Both the position numbers and the translations under genes were made by a program. This document shows, in pieces, positions 7,707 through 16,180 of a stretch of 64,000 bases of DNA (the first letter of the stretch is position 1; each line of letters opens with the position of its first letter). The DNA is taken from the NCBI RefSeq assembly GCF_000760735.1, contig NZ_JMEX01000008.1, positions 71,319 through 135,318 of the forward strand, written 5' to 3'. The notes beneath the pieces were generated by a model. It was given only the letters and a program-made list of their open reading frames with translations, was not told where the DNA came from and did not search any database. Source of the stretch: Rhodococcoides fascians A44A (GTDB lineage Bacteria > Actinomycetota > Actinomycetes > Mycobacteriales > Mycobacteriaceae).

Positions 7707-8053
7707 ATGGCCGACGAAAACACCTACCGCACCAAGCCCGAACACGTCCAAGCACTGCGCTGGACAGGAGACAACGTCAACGAAGCGAACGCCCCGCGCA
7801 CGGTGCAGGCTCCAACGCCATCGTCGAACTGTTCATCCCCCTCCTCGACATGAACGATCACGAAGTCGCCCGAGACGCCGTCGGTGACACCAACCTCCAA
7901 CGGCTTTTGCAGCCCGGAATAACCGGTGTTCTGTTCATGGACTTCGACTGCACATGGATCGGCGTGCAAGACGGTATGTGGCTCGTGTACAACGCCAACG
8001 GCATACACCCACTCACCGACCAGTCCTTCCAGGCCACCTACGAGAAGGCCTGA
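7707..8053 (+). pseudogene. Frameshifted small phage protein (RTKP...WTGDN family)
   Basis: ATG 7707, with GAGG upstream, begins MADENTYRTKPEHVQALRWTGDNVNE, the familiar start of a small phage protein family. That frame then degenerates and stops at 7851-7853. The rest of the family pattern continues in the -1 frame: SNAIVELFIPLL...ITGVLFMDFDCTWIGVQDGMWLVYNANGIHPLTDQSFQATYEKA, ending at 8053. One missing base between about 7785 and 7810 would rejoin the halves. The first ORF's stop also overlaps an ATG at 7850 (ATGA), so two coupled short proteins are possible, as is a -1 frameshift. No canonical slippery heptamer is visible. A sequencing error cannot be excluded. Confidence 0.6.
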
Positions 8054-8055
8054 CC

Positions 8056-8208
8056 ATGGTCGAGCGCGGACAACCTTGGCGCTGCATCACCGACGGATGC
8101 ACACGCGGCACCCACGACGAGTCCCGCCGCTGCACCGCATGCCGAGCCTCCCTCCGCGAACTCAACGAAGCATCGTTCGCCCGGTTCGAGATCACCTCCC
8201 ATCGCTGA
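8056..8208 (+). CDS. Tiny zinc-finger-like protein, 50 aa
   Basis: ATG 8056 two bases after the previous stop; its stop overlaps the HNH gene start (TGATG). MVERGQPWRCITDGCTRG then SRRCTACRASLREL gives two Cys pairs (C-x4-C and C-x2-C) spaced as in small zinc fingers. No further assignment. Confidence 0.55.
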   Translation: MVERGQPWRCITDGCTRGTHDESRRCTACRASLRELNEASFARFEITSHR

Positions 8209-8546
8209 TGCCACACGCACCCGCCCGCCTCTGCCCCAAGTGCTCGAAGGCCTTCACCGGCGCGCACTGCCCCCGCTGCTGGAAACCCTGGCGCGGATCC
8301 TCCTACGGCAACAGCGGCACCACCCGCCGACAACAGAAGATCCGCGAGAAGCAGCTCGCCGACCACCCCATCTGCCAATGGCCCGGATGCGCACGCCTCG
8401 CCGTCACAGCCGACCACATCCACAACCGAGCAGCAGGCGGCGACCTCTACGACCCCGCCAACTACCAATCCCTCTGCCAACCACACCACGACAACAAGAC
8501 CCAGACCGAAGCCCGAGCCGGACGACAACGGAAGAAGCACCGATGA
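8208..8546 (+). CDS. HNH endonuclease
   Basis: 112 aa. An N-terminal zinc knuckle (CPKCSKAFTGAHCPRC) is followed by a classic HNH core: TADHIHNRAAGG (His70), DPANYQSLC (Asn86) and QPHHDNKT (His93/94). HNH proteins encoded just upstream of terminase are common in cos-type phages, where the HK97 example is needed with terminase to cut cos. It lies three genes before the small terminase, so a packaging role is likely. A defence or homing role is less likely at this position. Overlaps the next gene by ATGA. Confidence 0.88.
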   Translation: MPHAPARLCPKCSKAFTGAHCPRCWKPWRGSSYGNSGTTRRQQKIREKQLADHPICQWPGCARLAVTADHIHNRAAGGDLYDPANYQSLCQPHHDNKTQTEARAGRQRKKHR

Positions 8547-9055
8547 CCAAGAACCCGCACACACAGACACTCGCGCAGAACATCACCGTCGACTACGACG
8601 CGAGCACAGTCGACGTCGACAACACACGCCTGCCATGGATGCTCGCCGCACCCGGCCCCATCGTCACCGCCAACGCCGACCCCGACAGCACCATGGGCAC
8701 CGTCACCGTCTCCCTGTTCGCCGAAGAGATCACCGTCCGCGGCATCCCCACACCCGGAGCGGCCCGCCCCCACACAGGCGCCACCCACGTCCGACTCTGG
8801 GACTCACAGTGGAACCTCGTCGGCGACATCGACGAAGGCTGGCGCGCAGACGAACCACTCGTCATAACCCTCGGCGAGGCGCACCCCATCGCCAACCGAA
8901 TCGTCGACGACGCCACCCCCGCCAGCCCGCAATTCGACTACAACCTCAGCGTCGAACGCGACGGCAACCGCATCACAGGCAGTCTCAGCGAGTTCCACCT
9001 AGTGCAAGGCCGACTCGGCAAGCACTTGGTCCTCCGATTCGTCGAAGGCTACTGA
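8543..9055 (+). CDS. Hypothetical phage protein, 170 aa
   Basis: ATG 8543 overlaps the HNH stop. The sequence alternates short beta-like stretches (TMGTVTVSLFAEEITVRGI, THVRLWDSQWNLVGDIDEGW, LGKHLVLRFVEGY) and is acidic, with no Cys, signal peptide or membrane segment. A beta-rich soluble protein is likely. Family not recognised. Confidence 0.6.
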   Translation: MTKNPHTQTLAQNITVDYDASTVDVDNTRLPWMLAAPGPIVTANADPDSTMGTVTVSLFAEEITVRGIPTPGAARPHTGATHVRLWDSQWNLVGDIDEGWRADEPLVITLGEAHPIANRIVDDATPASPQFDYNLSVERDGNRITGSLSEFHLVQGRLGKHLVLRFVEGY

Positions 9056-9216
9056 TGCACTCACAGCCATCCCTCGCCCGCGAGACCGCAGCCCGCGCCC
9101 TCTTCGGTGCCGCGCTGGTGCAGACCGTCGCCAACAACGTCCACGCATCCCAACGCGAAGGCTTCATCGCAGACGTCCTCCTCGCCGCCACCCTGCCAAG
9201 CACACCCACCCCATAG
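9055..9216 (+). CDS. Small phage protein, 53 aa
   Basis: ATG 9055 overlaps the previous stop (TGATG). Alanine-rich helical protein (LARETAARALFGAALVQTVANNV). No family recognised; it is the last gene before terminase. Confidence 0.45.
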   Translation: MHSQPSLARETAARALFGAALVQTVANNVHASQREGFIADVLLAATLPSTPTP

Positions 9217-9324
9217 GGGCGTCTGGATCACAACGCAAACAGCCAGCGGAGCCCGACTCGGTGGCGCTTCGTGTGCGCGCTCAGGTTGGGGCGCATGGGG
9301 GGTATCAACCCGAAGGGGGTCACG
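9217..9324 (+). other. Pre-terminase gap, candidate cos region
   Basis: About 108 non-coding bases between the early operon and terminase small subunit, in the place where cos normally lies in such phages, with an HNH gene close by. GAAGGGGG at 9312-9319 is the ribosome site for terminase. The cleavage point cannot be located by eye. Confidence 0.35.
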
Positions 9325-9822
9325 ATGTCAGGTCCAGCGCAGGCGCCGGCGCAGCTCCGGTTGCTCAACGGCCGCGGTGAAGGCCTCGATTCGGGCGGCC
9401 GGAAGGTTGCGCCGCCGCCGGACTTCCGGCGGATCCCTCCGAAGCCGCCGACGTGGCTGTCCCGTGAGGCGAAGGCGGAGTGGCGTCGGATCGTTCCGGG
9501 GCTGTCGCGTCTGGATCTGACGAAGGAAGAGGATCGATCGTCGCTCGCCGCGTACTGCGAGACGTGGGCGACGTGGGTCGACGCGATCCGCCAGGTTCGG
9601 AAGAACGGCATCGTCGTTCAGAACCGCTCGATTCGGAAGGACGGGACCGAATCGGTATGGCAGACAAAGAATCCAGCTATGGCCGTCGCCGAGCGCGCCG
9701 CGTATCAGCTCCGAGGGTGGGCGCAGGAGTTCGGGTTGACGCCGTCGGCGGAGGGCAAGCTGTCCGGCGGAATGGGTCGGACCGAGGGCTCGACCGATGA
9801 CGACGAAAACCCGTTCGCGTGA
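9325..9822 (+). CDS. terS: Terminase small subunit (P27 family-like)
   Basis: 165 aa from ATG 9325 after GAAGGGGGTCACG. The pattern PPKPPTWLSREAKAEWRRIVPGLSRLDLTKEEDRSSLAAYCETWATWVDA, then NPAMAVAERAAYQLRGWAQEFGLTPSAEGKL, matches P27-type small terminases, which recognise phage DNA and start packaging. The C-terminal 26 bases overlap the large subunit gene in another frame, the usual coupling of the pair. Confidence 0.88.
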   Translation: MSGPAQAPAQLRLLNGRGEGLDSGGRKVAPPPDFRRIPPKPPTWLSREAKAEWRRIVPGLSRLDLTKEEDRSSLAAYCETWATWVDAIRQVRKNGIVVQNRSIRKDGTESVWQTKNPAMAVAERAAYQLRGWAQEFGLTPSAEGKLSGGMGRTEGSTDDDENPFA

Positions 9823-11536
9823 CGTAGAGATCCCGGACGCCGATGAGCTCGCCGCACTGAAGATCTCGCCCGAGGTCGCGTTCTACCTGGTTTCGCGCGG
9901 TATCCCGCTGCCTGACTGCCCGCCGCTGATCAAGACACCCGAGCCGCGGGACGAGCCGGGAGCACGGTTCGACGTGGACCGGGTCGACAAGGTCATGAAC
10001 GTGTTCCGCCGGCTCCGCCACACGAAGGGCCGCATGGCCGGCAAGCCGCTGATCCCGGACCCGTGGCAGGTCGCCTACATCGTGGCCCCGATCTTCGGGT
10101 GGATCCGGTACGACGAGGATCTCGAGCAGTACGTGCGGATCATCCGAAACGCGTACATCGACCTGCCTCGTAAGAACGGGAAGTCGACGATCGCCGGCGG
10201 TATCGGGATCTACCTGACCACGGCCGACGGTGAGGCCGGCGCGCAGGTCATCGCCGCGGCGACGAATAAAGCGCAGGCCGGGTTCGTGTTCGATCCGATC
10301 AAGGACATCTGCAAGAAGTCGCCGTCGCTCCGTCCGCATGTGAAGCCGCTCAAGGATCGGGTCACGCACCCGAAGACCGGATCGTATTTTCAGGTCGTCG
10401 CGTCGGTCGGTGACGCGCAGCATGGCGCCGACCTGCACGGAGCTGTCGTCGACGAGTTGCACCTGCACAAGACGTACGAGCTCGTCGAAGCGATCGAGAC
10501 CGGCACCGGATCCCGCTCGCAACCGCTGATCGTGTTCATCACCACGGCCGACGAGGGCAAGAAGGACACCGCGTACGACCGGAAGCGGACCATCGTCGAG
10601 CAGCTCGCCCGCGGAGTACTCACGGACTCGTCGACGTACGGTGTGGTGTTCGGCGCCGAGGAATCCGACGATCCGTTCTCGGAGGAGACGCAGCGTAAAG
10701 CCAACCCGGGATTCGGTGTGTCGCCGACACGTTCGTTCCTGCGGACCGCCGCGAAGAAGGCGCAGAACTCGCCGATCGAACTGTCGTCGTACCTGCGACT
10801 GCACCTCGGGATCCGCACGAAGCAGTCCGCGAAGTACATCAACCTCGGTGCGTGGGATCGGAACGCGTCGATCGTCGACGAGGTCCGGCTCAAGGGCCGC
10901 GCCGCGTACGGCGGCCTGGACCTCGGCGCGACGTCGGACCTTACGTCGCTGTGCTGGGTGTTCCCGGACGAGGAGCGCGGCGGCTACGACATGTTGTGGC
11001 GGACGTGGATCCCGGAGGAGAACCTCGACTGGTTGAACCGGCGCACCGCCGGATCGGCCGACATGTGGGTCAAGCGTGGATGGTTGACGACGACCCCGGG
11101 CAACGTCGCCGATTATGACTTCATCCGGGCGACGATCCAGAAGGACCGAGACCAGTTCGACGTCCGCGAGATCGCGTACGACCGATGGAACGCAACACAG
11201 CTCGCGAACGACCTCGTGAAAGACGGGGCGCCGCTGGTCCAGATGGGTCAGGGCTACGCGTCTATGTCGTCGCCGACGAAGGAACTGCAACGCCTGGTGC
11301 TGCTCGGCACCGAGGAGAACCCGGTCACTCGGCACGGCGGCAACATGGCCGTCCGCTGGATGGTCGACAACTTCGCTGTAGCGATGGACGACGCCGGCAA
11401 CGTGAAGCCGTCGAAGGCGAAGGCCGCGGACAAGATCGACGCCGTGGCCGCTCTCATCATGGCTCTCTCTCGCGCGATCGACGAGGTTCCGCCCAACGAA
11501 AGTTACTACGAGAACAACGATCTGATGATCGTGTGA
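9797..11536 (+). CDS. terL: Terminase large subunit
   Basis: 579 aa, a full-length packaging motor. ATPase domain: Walker A-like LPRKNGKST (about residues 123-131) and Walker B GAVVDE (215-220), followed by ITTADEG as the coupling motif. Nuclease domain: first acidic residue in YGGLDLGATSDLTSL, second in the VREIAYDRWNATQLANDL region, third in ADKIDAVAALIMAL near the end. It pumps DNA into the prohead and cuts at cos. Start ATG 9797 lies within the small subunit gene and is preceded by CCGATG context only; no better start is seen. Confidence 0.95.
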   Translation: MTTKTRSRDVEIPDADELAALKISPEVAFYLVSRGIPLPDCPPLIKTPEPRDEPGARFDVDRVDKVMNVFRRLRHTKGRMAGKPLIPDPWQVAYIVAPIFGWIRYDEDLEQYVRIIRNAYIDLPRKNGKSTIAGGIGIYLTTADGEAGAQVIAAATNKAQAGFVFDPIKDICKKSPSLRPHVKPLKDRVTHPKTGSYFQVVASVGDAQHGADLHGAVVDELHLHKTYELVEAIETGTGSRSQPLIVFITTADEGKKDTAYDRKRTIVEQLARGVLTDSSTYGVVFGAEESDDPFSEETQRKANPGFGVSPTRSFLRTAAKKAQNSPIELSSYLRLHLGIRTKQSAKYINLGAWDRNASIVDEVRLKGRAAYGGLDLGATSDLTSLCWVFPDEERGGYDMLWRTWIPEENLDWLNRRTAGSADMWVKRGWLTTTPGNVADYDFIRATIQKDRDQFDVREIAYDRWNATQLANDLVKDGAPLVQMGQGYASMSSPTKELQRLVLLGTEENPVTRHGGNMAVRWMVDNFAVAMDDAGNVKPSKAKAADKIDAVAALIMALSRAIDEVPPNESYYENNDLMIV

Positions 11537-11546
11537 GGGGTTCGAA

Positions 11547-11822
11547 ATGGCCGAGGCCGTCATTATCGCCGCGTCAATCCTGGTGCTTGCAGCAGTGCTC
11601 GCGTACCGGGGCCGGCGCCGCGACGAGTTGCGAGACCTGGTCGGGGAGAAGGTCGTCGTGCAGCTCGAAGATGCGACGATCGTCGGCACTCTCGCCGGCA
11701 CCGGCCGCTCGTATCTCGTGATCCGCAAGGCGACGGCCGGCGTCGACGCACCGAAGGCCGTCGACGGGCATCTCCGCATCGCTCGCTCGTCGGTTCGGTA
11801 CGTGCAGGCGGTGGGTGACTGA
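11547..11822 (+). CDS. Small membrane-anchored phage protein, 91 aa
   Basis: N-terminal hydrophobic segment (AVIIAASILVLAAVLAYRGRRR, about residues 4-22) followed by a positive cluster, so it is probably a single-pass membrane protein with a soluble beta-like domain (KVVVQLEDATIVGTLAGTG). It lies between terminase and portal and overlaps the portal start by one base. Function unknown. Confidence 0.6.
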   Translation: MAEAVIIAASILVLAAVLAYRGRRRDELRDLVGEKVVVQLEDATIVGTLAGTGRSYLVIRKATAGVDAPKAVDGHLRIARSSVRYVQAVGD

Positions 11823-13072
11823 TGGCGGTATTCCAGACCCTCGGCGCCCTCGGCTCGCATTTCGAGCGGGAGTACGGCGCCGGCGGAGTCGAGGTGATGG
11901 ATCCCGGGTTCCCCCTCGACGATCTCGCCGGCGAGATGAACCCCGGCCGCGCGTTCAGGAATCAGCCGAGTGTCCGCAAGGTGACGACGTTCATCGCCCG
12001 CAACATCTCGACGATCCCGATGCACCTGTTCGAGCGGATCGACGACAACGACCGCAAGCGCATCACAGACGGCAAGCTCGCAGCGATGCTGAGCCGGCCG
12101 GCGGCCGGGATGACACCGATCCGTTTCTGGCGGGCGGTCATCATGGATCAGCTCCTCTACGACCGCTATTGCGTCACCTGCCACGAGGACCCCGACACCG
12201 GCGAGCTTGTGCTTACCCGGCTACCCGCTCGCCGGGTCCGGTTCAAGGCCGACGAGTTCGGCAACATTCACACCGTCCGCTACAACACAAAGGCTGGCGA
12301 GCGGACGGAGTTCGATCCGGCGGACTGCATGTTCGACGTCGGTTACTCACCGCGCGGCGACAACGGGCTCTCGCCGATCGAGACGCTCCGCGAGATCCTC
12401 GCCGAGTCGTCGGAGGCTGTCGAGTATCGACGGTCGGTGTGGAAGAACGCAGCGCGGATCCCGCAGGTGATCGAGCGGCCGGCCGAGGCGAAGTGGACCG
12501 ACGAGAGCTACAAACGCTTCAAGTCGCAGTGGGAGTCGTTCAAGAAGGGCGGCGGCGCCGAGGGTGGAACACCGGTCCTCGAAGACGGCATGACCGTCAA
12601 GGAGGTCACGTCGTTCCGCCCCAAGGACACCCTCGACTTGGAAGGCCGCAAGCTCACCGACGCCGAGACAGCCTCCGCGTACTTCATCGCCCCGGAGCTC
12701 GTCGGCGCCCGGGAGGGCACGTACTCGAACGTCGAGTCGTTCCGCCAAATGCTGTACCGCGACTCGCTCGGTCCGTGGATCTTCGCGTGGGAGCAGTCGA
12801 TCAACGCGCACATCGTCCCGCGGTTCAACGACGGTAAGCCGCTGTACGTCGAAGCCAACATCGAGGCCAAGCTCAAAGGCTCGTTCGAGGAGCAAGCCCG
12901 CATCATGCAGTCCTCGATCGGCGGTCCGTGGCTCACCCGCAACGAGGGCCGCGCGCGAATGAACCTGCCGGCCATCGAGGGCGGCGATGAACTGATCACC
13001 CCGCTCAACGTTCTCGTCGGTGGGCAAGCCTCGCCGCAAGATTCGGCACCACCGACGACCGAGGAGGTCTGA
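11822..13072 (+). CDS. HK97-family portal protein
   Basis: 416 aa, the length expected for an HK97-type portal, directly between terminase and prohead protease. Features include an N-terminal segment with NPGRAFRNQPSVRKVTTFIARNISTIPMHLFER and a C-terminal region with TASAYFIAPELVGAREGTYSNVESFRQMLYRDSLGPWIFAWEQSINAHIVPRF, the helical wing and stem of this family. Twelve copies form the ring through which DNA enters the head. The C-terminal tail is low complexity. Its stop overlaps the protease start by one base (TGATG). Confidence 0.92.
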   Translation: MAVFQTLGALGSHFEREYGAGGVEVMDPGFPLDDLAGEMNPGRAFRNQPSVRKVTTFIARNISTIPMHLFERIDDNDRKRITDGKLAAMLSRPAAGMTPIRFWRAVIMDQLLYDRYCVTCHEDPDTGELVLTRLPARRVRFKADEFGNIHTVRYNTKAGERTEFDPADCMFDVGYSPRGDNGLSPIETLREILAESSEAVEYRRSVWKNAARIPQVIERPAEAKWTDESYKRFKSQWESFKKGGGAEGGTPVLEDGMTVKEVTSFRPKDTLDLEGRKLTDAETASAYFIAPELVGAREGTYSNVESFRQMLYRDSLGPWIFAWEQSINAHIVPRFNDGKPLYVEANIEAKLKGSFEEQARIMQSSIGGPWLTRNEGRARMNLPAIEGGDELITPLNVLVGGQASPQDSAPPTTEEV

Positions 13073-13866
13073 TGTACGTCAAGGAATTCCAGACCAAGGT
13101 GAAAGCCGCCGGCAGCGCAGACGGACTGAAGGACGGCCAGGTCCTCGCCGTCGTGTCGGTGTTCGGCAACGTCGACAGCTACGGCGACGTCGTCATGCCC
13201 GGAGCGTTCGACGAGGACCTCAAAGCGTGGAAGGAATCGGGCGATCCGATCCCGGCGATCTGGTCGCATGATTGGCGAGACCCGTTCTCCCACATCGGGA
13301 CAGTCCTCGAAGCATCCGAGACCGAGAAGGGACTCGAGACGCTGTATCAGATCGACCTCGAGAACAACCCCAAAGCGGAGCAGGTGTACCGGCTCCTGAA
13401 GGGACGGCGCGTCACGCAGTCGTCGTTCGCGTACGACATTCTCGACGCTGGGTGGGTTGAGCGGGAGGACAAGGAAACCGGCAAGAAGTACGAGGTTTTC
13501 GAGCTCCGAAAGCTCCACCTGTTCGAGGTCGGGCCGACGCTGGTCGGTGCGAACCAGGAGACCGAGCTGATTGAGGTCAAATCCGCCGAGCTCGCCCGGC
13601 ATTTCAAAACCGGCCGCGTCTTGTCGCAAACCAATTTCGACAGCCTGCAGAAGGCCTACGACTCGATCGGTGCAGTACTCGCGTCGGCGACGCCCGACGA
13701 CAAATCTTCCGGCAGTACGCCGGATAGCAAGAACGCCCGCAAGACCGGCCACGCCGCCGACGACCCGGCCAGCGACAGCGGAGCTGATCCCTCCGCCAAG
13801 TCGTCCGCCCAGGAGTCGTCGAACGGAACCGCCCAGGCGCTCGCACGGCTATCACTCTCCGACTGA
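13072..13866 (+). CDS. Prohead protease (HK97 U35 type)
   Basis: 264 aa. The protease core is residues 1-165: GNVDSYGDVVMPGAF is the family signature, His66 in PAIWSHDWRDP and Ser117 or Ser118 in VTQSSFAYD are the likely catalytic residues, and VGPTLVGANQETELIEVK closes the domain. The extra about 95 C-terminal residues are low-complexity Ala/Ser/Asp, probably a scaffold-like tail. It cleaves the capsid protein's delta domain during head maturation. The capsid gene follows after 24 bases. Confidence 0.93.
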   Translation: MYVKEFQTKVKAAGSADGLKDGQVLAVVSVFGNVDSYGDVVMPGAFDEDLKAWKESGDPIPAIWSHDWRDPFSHIGTVLEASETEKGLETLYQIDLENNPKAEQVYRLLKGRRVTQSSFAYDILDAGWVEREDKETGKKYEVFELRKLHLFEVGPTLVGANQETELIEVKSAELARHFKTGRVLSQTNFDSLQKAYDSIGAVLASATPDDKSSGSTPDSKNARKTGHAADDPASDSGADPSAKSSAQESSNGTAQALARLSLSD

Positions 13867-13890
13867 CCACACGAAAGGGTCTTACTCGCA

Positions 13891-15213
13891 ATGAATCTCA
13901 GGGCACTACTCAAGCAGGCGCTCGCACGTAAGTCCGAACTCCAGAAGATCGGCGGCGAACGCGAATTCACCGACGAGGAGCTGAAGGAGGCCGGCGAGCT
14001 CGCCGACAACATCAAGGAGCTCCGCGAGAAAATCGCGAAGCAGGACGAGATCGCCGCCAAGCTCAAGGGCATCTCGGACGACGCCGCCGACGCTGACTCG
14101 GACGACGACGATTCCGACGACAGCGGAGACGACGACGATAACGACGACCAGTCGACCGCCGACGCGGTGAAGAGCGGCCGCCGGATCGCAGTCCGGGACC
14201 GCAAGTCCTACGGTGAGCGGTTCACCAAGTCCGACCAGTTCAAGGCATTCAAGAAGGCGCACCCGTCGGGCGTCGGCAACGGCACGCCGATCGACACCGG
14301 CCGCATCAAGGTCGGCAGCATGGCGGACTACTTCGCTGGCCGCAAGGCGACGCTCAACGTCGACCTGGCGCGGATCCAGCCCGTGCGCATGCCGATGGTC
14401 GATCTCGTCGACCGGAACCGGTTGACGCTGCTCGACCTGATCGCCCGCGGAACGACCGGCGGCAACTTCGAGTACGTCCAGGTCCAGTCCGTCACCCGCA
14501 ACGCCGCGATCGTCGCAGAGGGTGGACTGAAGCCGCTGTCGGACTTCCAGACCTCGATCGAGGACGCGAAGGTCTACACCTACGCAGACGGCTACGACGT
14601 CACTAACCAGCTCCTGTCCGACGGTCCGGCGTTCGCGTCGTACATGGACTCCGAGCTCGAGTACTCGATCGACAACGTGATCGAGGAACTGCTGCTCAAC
14701 GGAACCGGTGTCAACGGCGTCCCCCGCGGACTGCTCAACACCACCGGCGTCCAGGAGGTCGACTACGCCGCCGGCGACGTCGCCGGCGGAGAGATCTCGC
14801 CGGCCGCCGCGATGGCGTTCGTGAAGGCCGCACGCCGCGGAATCACCCGCGTCACCCGCCGCGGTGTCGGCGGCAAGGTCGACGCCGTCCTGATCTCCCC
14901 GGAGATGGAAGAGGCGATCGACCTCCTGCAGGACGCCAACGAGCGGTTCTACGGGCAGGGCCCGTTCGGCGCCGGCCCCGGCACCCTCTGGGGCCGCCCC
15001 CGCGTCACCTCGGATCGCCTCGAAATCGAGCAGGGCATCCTCGGCGATTTCAAGCAGATCGCGCTCCTCGACCGCGAGGGCCTCACGGTGCAGGCCTTCA
15101 ACCAGCACAAGGACTACGCGCAGCGGAACATGGTCTACGTCCGTGCGGAACTCCGGGCGGCGCAGGCGATCTGGAAGCCGAACCGTCTCGTCGTCATCGG
15201 TGCGGAGGTCTGA
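13891..15213 (+). CDS. Major capsid protein (HK97 fold)
   Basis: 440 aa, preceded by GAAAGGG. Residues 1-60 are a coiled-coil-like delta domain (RALLKQALARKSELQKI...EKIAKQDEIAAKL) normally removed by the protease. Residues 63-87 are almost entirely Asp. The capsid fold follows from about residue 140 (GSMADYFAGRK, LLDLIARGTTGGNFEYVQVQS, AIVAEGGLKPLSDFQ, IEELLLNGTGVNGVPRGLLN, GPGTLWGRPRVTSD). The acidic run is unusual in strength and probably part of the internal scaffold. Context with portal and protease leaves little doubt. Confidence 0.95.
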   Translation: MNLRALLKQALARKSELQKIGGEREFTDEELKEAGELADNIKELREKIAKQDEIAAKLKGISDDAADADSDDDDSDDSGDDDDNDDQSTADAVKSGRRIAVRDRKSYGERFTKSDQFKAFKKAHPSGVGNGTPIDTGRIKVGSMADYFAGRKATLNVDLARIQPVRMPMVDLVDRNRLTLLDLIARGTTGGNFEYVQVQSVTRNAAIVAEGGLKPLSDFQTSIEDAKVYTYADGYDVTNQLLSDGPAFASYMDSELEYSIDNVIEELLLNGTGVNGVPRGLLNTTGVQEVDYAAGDVAGGEISPAAAMAFVKAARRGITRVTRRGVGGKVDAVLISPEMEEAIDLLQDANERFYGQGPFGAGPGTLWGRPRVTSDRLEIEQGILGDFKQIALLDREGLTVQAFNQHKDYAQRNMVYVRAELRAAQAIWKPNRLVVIGAEV

Positions 15214-15218
15214 TCGAG

Positions 15219-15614
15219 ATGGTTGCACGCAAGCCGAAGATGGTCGTCATCGACGGGATCCGGTACCGGTCCGACGAGGCCCCGAAGCCAAGTCGGGTCG
15301 TTCCCGTCGTCGCAGAGGTCGAGCAGGAAGACGCCACGACTGTGCTGTCGACGACCGGCACGATCCCCGTATCGACCGCATCGGAGCCCACCGAGACCGA
15401 GTCGGCCGGCACCCCGCCCGCAGCCGGCGACGTGACCGAGGCTGACGGCGACACCGAGGAGGAGGCGACCGCGGTGACCGAGAAGTCGACCGAGGCAACC
15501 GAACCGAAGAAGGCGGCACCGGCGAAAAAGACCGCGCCGGCCGCACGGAACAAGGCCCGCCAGCCTGACGAGACCGGCGGCGCGGGCGCGTCGCAGGGAG
15601 TGGAGACGAAGTAA
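15219..15614 (+). CDS. Low-complexity head-region protein, 131 aa
   Basis: Starts six bases after the capsid stop, with ATG at 15219. The short N-terminal motif MVARKPKMVVIDGIRYRSDEAP is followed by a long Ala/Thr/Glu/Lys-rich tail (EKSTEATEPKKAAPAKKTAPAARNKA). This kind of protein is common between capsid and connector genes. The tail composition suggests disorder. Structural or assembly role inferred from position only. Confidence 0.6.
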   Translation: MVARKPKMVVIDGIRYRSDEAPKPSRVVPVVAEVEQEDATTVLSTTGTIPVSTASEPTETESAGTPPAAGDVTEADGDTEEEATAVTEKSTEATEPKKAAPAKKTAPAARNKARQPDETGGAGASQGVETK

Positions 15615-16180
15615 TGACAGGAGCAGAGCCCACCGTGCTGGGGCCGATCGTCACCGTCGAAGAGTTCCAGGCGTTCACGGACGCTGAGGACTTCACGCAG
15701 TACCGACTCGACCAGGCAATCGGCGCGATCCGCGACTACTGCGGATGGCACATCGCCCCATCGTTCCGGCAGACGCTCGTCGTCGACGGCAACGGCCGGC
15801 GGACTCTGCTCCTGCCGTCTCTGCACGTCACCGACGTGCACCTCGTGTCCGAGTCCGGGACGATCCTCCGAATCGACGACCCGACAGAGACCGAAGTCGG
15901 CGACGTCGAATGGTCACAAACCGGCGAGCTCGTGAGCGGCCGGCCATGGACCGAACGGAAACGCGCCGTCCTGGTCGACCTCACCCACGGGTTCCCCGAG
16001 ATCCCCGACGTCGTCATCGGCGTCGTTCTCGACATGGTCGCGCAGAACCTCGCGACACAGCCGGACGAGCTACCCGAGAAGATCGGGCCGTTCGAATGGC
16101 AGGGTTCGCAGGGAGGTACCGCATTGTCGGGTGCCGCCCGGGCCGCCCTCGCGAAGTACGTGGTCGGTGGTCGCGCGTGA
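15614..16180 (+). CDS. Head-to-tail connector (adaptor, gp6-like)
   Basis: 188 aa; ATG overlaps the previous stop. VTVEEFQAFTDAEDFTQYRLDQAIGAIRDYCGWHIAPS is the helical bundle start seen in HK97 gp6/SPP1 gp15-like adaptors, followed by a beta-rich region (LLLPSLHVTDVHLVSESG) and further helices (DVVIGVVLDMVAQNLATQPDE). It docks under the portal. Position just downstream of capsid is as expected. Overlaps the next gene by GTGA. Confidence 0.8.
   Translation: MTGAEPTVLGPIVTVEEFQAFTDAEDFTQYRLDQAIGAIRDYCGWHIAPSFRQTLVVDGNGRRTLLLPSLHVTDVHLVSESGTILRIDDPTETEVGDVEWSQTGELVSGRPWTERKRAVLVDLTHGFPEIPDVVIGVVLDMVAQNLATQPDELPEKIGPFEWQGSQGGTALSGAARAALAKYVVGGRA

Noticed and set aside
9677-12184. 835-codon antisense open frame over terminase and portal
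   Set aside because: Mirror of strongly recognised terminase and portal genes; no family features.
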